Of a stretch of DNA of 10,933 nucleotides, positions 6,084 to 10,933 are shown in pieces. A program made the translations under genes and the position numbers. The notes under the pieces are model-generated. The model did no database searches and was not told the DNA's origin. It saw only the letters and a program-made list of their open reading frames with translations. This stretch comes from Clostridiales bacterium. GTDB taxonomy: Bacteria > Bacillota > Clostridia > Lachnospirales > CAG-274. The stretch lies in the NCBI GenBank assembly GCA_021203425.1, contig JAJQBF010000177.1, positions 1 to 10,933 on the forward strand. Reading direction: 5' to 3'. Every line of letters begins with the position of its first letter. Positions within the stretch are counted from its first letter, which is position 1.

Positions 6084-7029
6084 CCCCAAATTCAGATTTT
6101 ACAATATTTTGCAATTTATTTTTACAGCTGCTTTTAATTTTCATAGTCTTAAGGGCTTTAAGCTCTATGTTTTCCGGCTTAATATCAATTTCGCCGCAGT
6201 AAAGAAACTGATGCATAAGAGAATATTTCCCTTTAAAGTAATTATTTGTCTCCCTGTCGCCGTATTTTGTGTCTCCTGCCAAAGGATAGCCCATATAAGA
6301 CAGAACTGCTCTTATTTGATGGGTTTTGCCGGTTATAAGTTTTATTTTTAAAAGAGTATATTTCCCGTTGTTTACAAGAGGAAATATCTCTGTTGCCGTT
6401 TCTTTGGCGCCTACCGAGAGCTTAAGACTTATTTCCGCCTTGTTCCCCTCTTTTTTATGATAAGCCCGTATAACAAGTTCTTCCTCTAAAACTCCCTTTA
6501 CAATGGCAAAATAATACTTTTCTATAAAATGCTCATTAAAGCCGAGACTTAACTCTCTTGCCCCTCTTAGGGTCTTGCCGAAGGTTACAAGCCCTCCCGT
6601 GTTTCTGTCAAGCCTGTTGCAGACTGATGGGGTAAAGCCTTCCTTAAGCTCCCCCTTTTCCTTCATATATGAAAGAAGTCTGAGATTAAGGCAGTCGCCG
6701 CCGGCTCTGTCGGCCTGTGTTAACATTCCGAAGGGCTTGTCAGCAACAATTATGTCATTATCTTCATAGACAATATCAAAATTGATTTTACATTTCTTAA
6801 TTTGTCTTTCTTCCTTAAGCGAATCAATTGTTTCATCACTTAAAAAAAGGGTTATAATATCCCCTTCTTTTAAGATTTCGCTGCCCGAGGCTTTTTTGTT
6901 CCCAAGCTTTATATTCTTTTTTCTCAGTAGCTTGTAAACAAGTGATTTAGGCGCTTTATTCAGATATTTTAAAAGAAATTTATCCAGTCTGGAATTTTCG
7001 TTTTCACCGCTTACAACAATTTCCTTCAC
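6061..7029 (-). CDS. RluA-family pseudouridine synthase with N-terminal S4 domain
   Basis: This 322-aa enzyme should isomerise specific uridines of rRNA (or tRNA) to pseudouridine. Residues 12-62 form an S4 RNA-binding domain (SRLDKFLLKYL...LVYKLLRKKNIKLGNKKA). The catalytic domain follows from about 84. The active-site motif is NRLDRNTGG with the catalytic aspartate D141; asparagine and GG replace the HRLDxxTSG of many relatives. A second conserved block is LITGKTHQIRAVLSYMGYPLAGDTKYG (231-257), with R240. The organisation is of RluC/RluD type, but the exact target uridine cannot be told from sequence. It starts with GTG at 7029. Its GAGG ribosome binding site overlaps the prfB stop codon, and only 10 nt separate the genes, so translation is probably coupled to prfB. 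The grouping with RF2 and SecA suggests a constitutive housekeeping role. Confidence 0.9.
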   Translation of the reverse strand: MKEIVVSGENENSRLDKFLLKYLNKAPKSLVYKLLRKKNIKLGNKKASGSEILKEGDIITLFLSDETIDSLKEERQIKKCKINFDIVYEDNDIIVADKPFGMLTQADRAGGDCLNLRLLSYMKEKGELKEGFTPSVCNRLDRNTGGLVTFGKTLRGARELSLGFNEHFIEKYYFAIVKGVLEEELVIRAYHKKEGNKAEISLKLSVGAKETATEIFPLVNNGKYTLLKIKLITGKTHQIRAVLSYMGYPLAGDTKYGDRETNNYFKGKYSLMHQFLYCGEIDIKPENIELKALKTMKIKSSCKNKLQNIVKSEFGVDLRDCM

Positions 7030-7039
7030 TCCGAATACC

Positions 7040-8143
7040 TCACGAATTAATCCACTTTAAATAGGCGTTTATAAAGCTGTCGATTTTGCCGTCCATAACG
7101 GCGCTTATATTTCCCGTTTCTTCTTCTGTTCTTACATCTTTAACCATAGTATAGGGCTGGAAAACATAGGAGCGGATTTGGCTGCCCCATTCTATTTTTT
7201 TAACCTCTCCTCTGATATCGGCAAGCTTTTCCATCTGCTTTTCTCTTTCAAGCTCATACAGCTTTGACTTCAACATTTTCATACAGGTTTCTCTGTTTTG
7301 AAGCTGACTTCTCTGTGTCTGACAGCTGACTACAATTCCCGTAGGCTTATGTATAAGTCTAACGGCAGAAGATGTTTTGTTGATATGCTGACCGCCGGCG
7401 CCGCTTGAACGGAACACCTGCATTTCGATATCATCAGGGTTAATATCAAAATCTATATCGTCATCAATCTCCGGCATAACATCACAGGAGGCAAAAGAAG
7501 TATGTCTTTTCTTTGCAGCGTCAAAGGGTGAAATTCTTACAAGCCTGTGAATTCCTTTTTCGCTTTTCAGAAGACCGTAGGCATTCTCCCCTTCAACTCT
7601 GAAAGTTACCGACTTAATTCCCGCCTCGTCTCCGGCTAAATAGTCAAGCTCTTCGGCTGTAAAACCGTGAGAATCACACCACTTTCCGTACATTCTGTAA
7701 AGCATACTTGTCCAGTCGCAGGCCTCTGTTCCGCCGGCTCCCGAATGGAGAGTGACAATACAGTTGCTGCTGTCATACTCTCCCGTCAGAAGTGTGGAAA
7801 TTCTCAGTTCTTCAAATTTTTCAAGAAAACCGTCCTTAAGCTCCTTTGCCTCGGGAACATAGCTTTCGTCGTTTTCCTCATTTCCCATTTCCACAAGGAG
7901 CATAATCTCCTCATAGGTATCTTTAAGAGAATTATATTTTTCAACCTTTGTTTTAAGCTGTTTTGTCTGCTGAAGAATCTTTTGAGCGTTATCCATATCA
8001 TTCCAAAAATCAGGATCGCCTGCGGTTTCTTCAAGCTCTTCAATCCGGGCTAAAGCCTCTTTTATATTAAGACTGTCGGAAAGCTCTTCTAATTTTTCGT
8101 CATACTTTGAAAGCTCCTGTTTAATTTGATCAAGCGCTAACAT
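7040..8143 (-). CDS. prfB: Peptide chain release factor 2 (RF2), single continuous frame
   Basis: RF2 recognises UGA and UAA stop codons in the ribosomal A site and triggers release of the nascent peptide. The stop-codon-reading tripeptide SPF is at 205-207, and the universally conserved GGQ of the catalytic loop is at 250-252 (SSGAGGQHINKTSSAVRL). The N-terminal coiled-coil domain covers about 1-110. I start at the ATG at 8143 (367 aa, the usual RF2 length) because AAAGGTG lies about 9 nt upstream; the in-frame GTG at 8155 falls on that same ribosome binding site. Most bacteria carry an in-frame UGA at about codon 26 that is passed by programmed +1 frameshifting to autoregulate RF2. Here codons 25-26 are CTT AAT and the frame is open throughout, so that control is absent. 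It lies 46 nt after secA, an order shared with Bacillus. Confidence 0.97.
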   Translation of the reverse strand: MLALDQIKQELSKYDEKLEELSDSLNIKEALARIEELEETAGDPDFWNDMDNAQKILQQTKQLKTKVEKYNSLKDTYEEIMLLVEMGNEENDESYVPEAKELKDGFLEKFEELRISTLLTGEYDSSNCIVTLHSGAGGTEACDWTSMLYRMYGKWCDSHGFTAEELDYLAGDEAGIKSVTFRVEGENAYGLLKSEKGIHRLVRISPFDAAKKRHTSFASCDVMPEIDDDIDFDINPDDIEMQVFRSSGAGGQHINKTSSAVRLIHKPTGIVVSCQTQRSQLQNRETCMKMLKSKLYELEREKQMEKLADIRGEVKKIEWGSQIRSYVFQPYTMVKDVRTEEETGNISAVMDGKIDSFINAYLKWINS

Positions 8144-8189
8144 ATATTTACACACCTTTCATTAACTCATTCACACATTTTTCTTATTT

Positions 8190-10772
8190 TTACGATGCAT
8201 TTCTTCCGCAGCAGTATTTATATTTCTTTCCGCTGCCGCAGGGACATGGATCGTTTCTACCTACTTTCTTTTCTTTTCTCACTTTAGGACCGCTGACATT
8301 TGTGTCGTCCTTATTTGTGGCTACAGGCTGTGCAACCTGTTCTCTTTCAACAGGAACAGCCGGACGAACATGGAAAAGCCCTCTTACAACATCTCTTTGA
8401 ATATTGTCGCTTAATTCGTTAAACATATCGTAGCTTTGGAATTTATATTCAACAAGAGGATCTCTCTGGGCAAGAGCATGAAGACTTACACCCTGACGCA
8501 TCTGATCCATATCATCAATATGGCTCATCCATTTTTGGTCAACAACTCTGAGGGTAATAACTCTCTCTACCTCACGCATCATTTCTTCGCCGAATTCTTC
8601 TTCCTTGGTTTCATAAGCCTTCTTTGCGGCGTCAATAAGTCTTTCTTCAATATCGGCAGGCACAAGTGTACTGTCTTTAAGCTCCTGTTCTGTTAAAACA
8701 ATAGGCGGAAGACCGAACATAGTCATCATCTGTTCGTTAAGTGAAAACATATCCCATTCGTCTGTGTTTGAGTCTGCCGGAGCATGAATGGCTACCTCTC
8801 TCTTTATAACCGCCTCAACCATACCCAAAATCTTTTCTTTGAGGTTTGCCCCCGAAAGAACTTCTTTTCTTTCGGCATATATAATCTCTCTCTGTTCATT
8901 GTTAACCTGGTCATATTCAAGGAGATGCTTTCTTGTGGCAAAGTTGTTTCCTTCAACCTTCTTCTGAGCGTTTTCAATAGCCTTGGTAAGCATCTTTGCC
9001 TCAATAGGTTCGTCTTCATCAAGCCCCATAGCCGCAATGGCTTTTCCTACCTTTTCGGAGCCGAAAAGACGCATAAGGTCATCTTCAAGAGAAATGAAAA
9101 ATCTTGATTCACCGGGGTCACCCTGTCTTCCGGAACGGCCTCTAAGCTGATTGTCGATACGTCTTGACTCGTGTCTTTCCGTACCTATAATCTTAAGACC
9201 TCCCAGCTCCGCTACTCCTTCGCCTAATTTAATATCGGTACCTCTTCCGGCCATATTCGTGGCAATTGTTACTGTATAAGCTTCTCCGGCAAGGGCAACA
9301 ATTTCGGCCTCTTTTGCGTGATATTTAGCGTTCAAAACCTGATGGGGTATATGTTCCTTTTTAAGCATCTTGCTTAAGACTTCCGATTTATCGATAGTAA
9401 CCGTACCTACAAGAACGGGCTGACCCTTTTCGTAGGCTGCCTTTATTTCCTTTACAACAGCTCTCAGCTTTCCTGCCTCTGTTTGATAAACCTGATCTCC
9501 CAAGTCTTTTCTTATAACGGGAACATTTGTAGGTATACAGACAACGTCCATACCGTAAATCTGGCGGAATTCCCCTTCTTCTGTCTGTGCGGTACCTGTC
9601 ATACCGGCTTTCTTTTCATATTTATTGAAGAAATTCTGGAAGGTTATTGTTGCAAGAGTCTTGCTTTCTCTTTTAACCTCAACCCCTTCTTTTGCCTCGA
9701 TAGCCTGATGAAGACCGTCGGAGTATCTTCTTCCCGGCATAAGACGACCTGTAAATTCGTCTACAATAACAATCTGTCCGTCTTCGCTTACAACATAGTC
9801 CTGATCGAGATGCATATTGTAGTTAGCCTTAAGGGCATTATTTATATAGTGCTGAAGTTCCATATTTTCGGGGTCGGAAAGGTTTGTAACGGCAAAATAT
9901 CTTTCCGCCTTTAAAATACCCTCCTGTGTAAGGGAAACAGTCTTTCCCTTTTCGTCAACAACAAAGTCGCCCTCCTCCTGCATCTCTTCTCTTATAAGGG
10001 GGTTTAAAGCCTCCTGTTCGTTTAAGATACGTCCGGGGGTTAAGGTTCTTGCAAAGGCATTTGCAAGGTCATAAAGCTTTGTGGATTTTCCTGCTGCTCC
10101 CGAAATAATAAGGGGAGTTCTTGCCTCGTCTATAAGAACAGAGTCTACCTCGTCCACTATAGCGTAGTGAAGACCTCTTTGAACCATATCTTTTTCATAA
10201 ACAACCATATTGTCTCTCAGATAGTCAAAGCCAAGTTCATTGTTTGTGGAATAGGTTATATCACAGTTATAGGCCTCCTGCTTTTCCGCCTTAGACATAT
10301 CATGAAGGTTTACGCCTACGGTAAGACCTAAAAACTCGTGAATCTGACCCATCCACTCGGCGTCACGCTTTGCAAGATATTCGTTTACCGTAACAATATG
10401 AACACCTTTTCCCTCAAGGGCATTAAGATAAGCCGGAAGTGTTGACACAAGGGTTTTACCTTCACCTGTTTTCATTTCGGCAATTCTGCCCTGATGAAGA
10501 ACAACACCGCCTATAAGCTGAACGTCAAAATGACGCATATTAAGAACACGCTTTCCTGCCTCCCTTACAACTGTAAAGGCCTCAGGCAGTATATCGTCAA
10601 GAGTTTTGCCCTGTGACAAAAGCTCTTTAAAATAAGGTGTTTTAGCCTTAAGCTCATCATCCGAAAGCTTTTCCATTTCACTTTCGTAGCCGTTTATTTT
10701 AGCAACTACGGGCTTAATTCTCTTAAGCTCCTTGTCGCTGTATGTTCCGAAAATTTTTTCAAATATATTCAT
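8190..10772 (-). CDS. secA: Preprotein translocase subunit SecA
   Basis: SecA is the ATPase motor that drives unfolded secretory proteins through the SecYEG channel at the cytoplasmic membrane. From the ATG at 10772 it has 860 aa, a normal length. Nucleotide-binding domain 1 has Walker A EMKTGEGKT (99-107) and the DEAD-like AIVDEVDSVLIDEARTP (204-220). The preprotein cross-linking domain spans about 225-370. Domain 2 has TNMAGRGTD (505-513) and the arginine-finger motif QLRGRSGRQGDPG (542-554). The helical scaffold and wing follow. The C-terminal linker ends in a zinc motif, CPCGSGKKYKYCCG, with cysteines 843, 845, 854 and 855, which is used in SecB or lipid/ribosome contacts. An ATG at 10787 is in frame, but it overlaps the GAGGAG ribosome binding site that sits 7 nt before the ATG chosen here. 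It heads the secA-prfB-pseudouridine synthase run. Confidence 0.98.
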   Translation of the reverse strand: MNIFEKIFGTYSDKELKRIKPVVAKINGYESEMEKLSDDELKAKTPYFKELLSQGKTLDDILPEAFTVVREAGKRVLNMRHFDVQLIGGVVLHQGRIAEMKTGEGKTLVSTLPAYLNALEGKGVHIVTVNEYLAKRDAEWMGQIHEFLGLTVGVNLHDMSKAEKQEAYNCDITYSTNNELGFDYLRDNMVVYEKDMVQRGLHYAIVDEVDSVLIDEARTPLIISGAAGKSTKLYDLANAFARTLTPGRILNEQEALNPLIREEMQEEGDFVVDEKGKTVSLTQEGILKAERYFAVTNLSDPENMELQHYINNALKANYNMHLDQDYVVSEDGQIVIVDEFTGRLMPGRRYSDGLHQAIEAKEGVEVKRESKTLATITFQNFFNKYEKKAGMTGTAQTEEGEFRQIYGMDVVCIPTNVPVIRKDLGDQVYQTEAGKLRAVVKEIKAAYEKGQPVLVGTVTIDKSEVLSKMLKKEHIPHQVLNAKYHAKEAEIVALAGEAYTVTIATNMAGRGTDIKLGEGVAELGGLKIIGTERHESRRIDNQLRGRSGRQGDPGESRFFISLEDDLMRLFGSEKVGKAIAAMGLDEDEPIEAKMLTKAIENAQKKVEGNNFATRKHLLEYDQVNNEQREIIYAERKEVLSGANLKEKILGMVEAVIKREVAIHAPADSNTDEWDMFSLNEQMMTMFGLPPIVLTEQELKDSTLVPADIEERLIDAAKKAYETKEEEFGEEMMREVERVITLRVVDQKWMSHIDDMDQMRQGVSLHALAQRDPLVEYKFQSYDMFNELSDNIQRDVVRGLFHVRPAVPVEREQVAQPVATNKDDTNVSGPKVRKEKKVGRNDPCPCGSGKKYKYCCGRNAS

Positions 10773-10798
10773 TTCACAACTCCTCATTTAAGTTTAAA

Positions 10799-10827
10799 CC
10801 TTCCTGTTCTTAATAAAGAACGGAAAG
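10799..10827 (-). promoter_or_regulatory. Stable hairpin in the secA mRNA leader
   Basis: On the minus strand CTTTCC-GTTCTT (10827-10816) pairs with AAGAAC-A-GGAAGG (10811-10799) around the loop TATT, giving a 12-bp stem with one T-G wobble and one bulged A at 10805. No U tract follows, so it is not an ordinary terminator. It ends about 14 nt before the GAGGAG ribosome binding site of secA, a position suited to control of translation or mRNA stability. The rest of the 161-nt leader holds no promoter I can call with confidence. The stem is seen in the sequence; a regulatory role is inference. Confidence 0.45.
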
Positions 10828-10933
10828 CCCCTTGCCCCGAAACAAACTTTTATAAAACGTATATAACTCATACGCTTACTTTCCCATTATCTTCATTATC
10901 CATATAGTTTAACACACTTAGATACGCATATAC

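Noticed and set aside
7667..8053. 128-codon plus-strand frame opposite prfB, and the 79-codon minus-strand frame 7804-8043
   Set aside because: Both are alternate frames of the well-supported RF2 gene, without starts preceded by a ribosome binding site.
9483..9914. 143-codon open frame on the plus strand
   Set aside because: It is antisense to the conserved ATPase core of secA, and its Phe/Ile/Val/Cys-rich translation is an artefact of the opposite strand.
10773..10933. Sigma-A promoter for secA
   Set aside because: Several TATAAA- and GATAAT-like sequences occur, but none has an acceptable -35 at 16-18 bp. The promoter may lie beyond the window.

Overview
The window reads as a low-GC, spore-forming Firmicute of the class Clostridia. 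The main evidence is the minus-strand block ispF-cysS-mrnC-rlmB-yacP(rae1)-sigH, whose cysS-to-sigH part has the same order as in Bacillus and Clostridia, together with secA-prfB, strong AGGAG-type ribosome binding sites and a clear SigH. A Lachnospiraceae-like member is my guess; the sequence alone does not fix the family. I saw no rRNA, tRNA, CRISPR array, insertion sequence or phage gene.

Layout, right to left along the minus strand. secA (860 aa, with a C-terminal zinc motif) is preceded by a leader holding a strong hairpin. It is followed by prfB (RF2), which is one uninterrupted frame without the usual programmed frameshift, and then by an S4/RluA-family pseudouridine synthase that starts 10 nt after prfB. 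Next, behind its own probable promoter, comes a sugar-phosphate nucleotidyltransferase-like gene. It ends at a strong bidirectional terminator (5213-5262).

Between 4299 and 5212 lies the only plus-strand, non-housekeeping part. A divergent intergenic region of about 260 nt carries a good sigma-A promoter for ispF, a weaker plus-strand promoter and nested inverted repeats. After it come two small unrecognised genes. The first (4563-4967) is intact. The second (4971-5212) is broken by an apparent one-base deletion in an A6 run, and restoring one base gives an 80-aa protein. Aligned without gaps, the two products share a helical module of about 24 residues: two copies in the first protein and one in the second. 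These two genes are the least explained part of the window.

From 4298 down to 29 the minus strand is a compact operon. ispF (isoprenoid precursor synthesis) overlaps cysS (cysteinyl-tRNA synthetase) by GTGA, and cysS overlaps mrnC (23S rRNA maturation) by ATGA. mrnC overlaps rlmB (23S rRNA Gm2251 methylation) by about 14 nt, rlmB overlaps yacP/rae1 (ribosome-associated endonuclease) by ATGA, and sigH follows 3 nt after yacP. The operon therefore groups translation and ribosome maintenance with the sigma factor for early sporulation and stationary phase. Apart from the small plus-strand island, this is an ordinary core-genome region.
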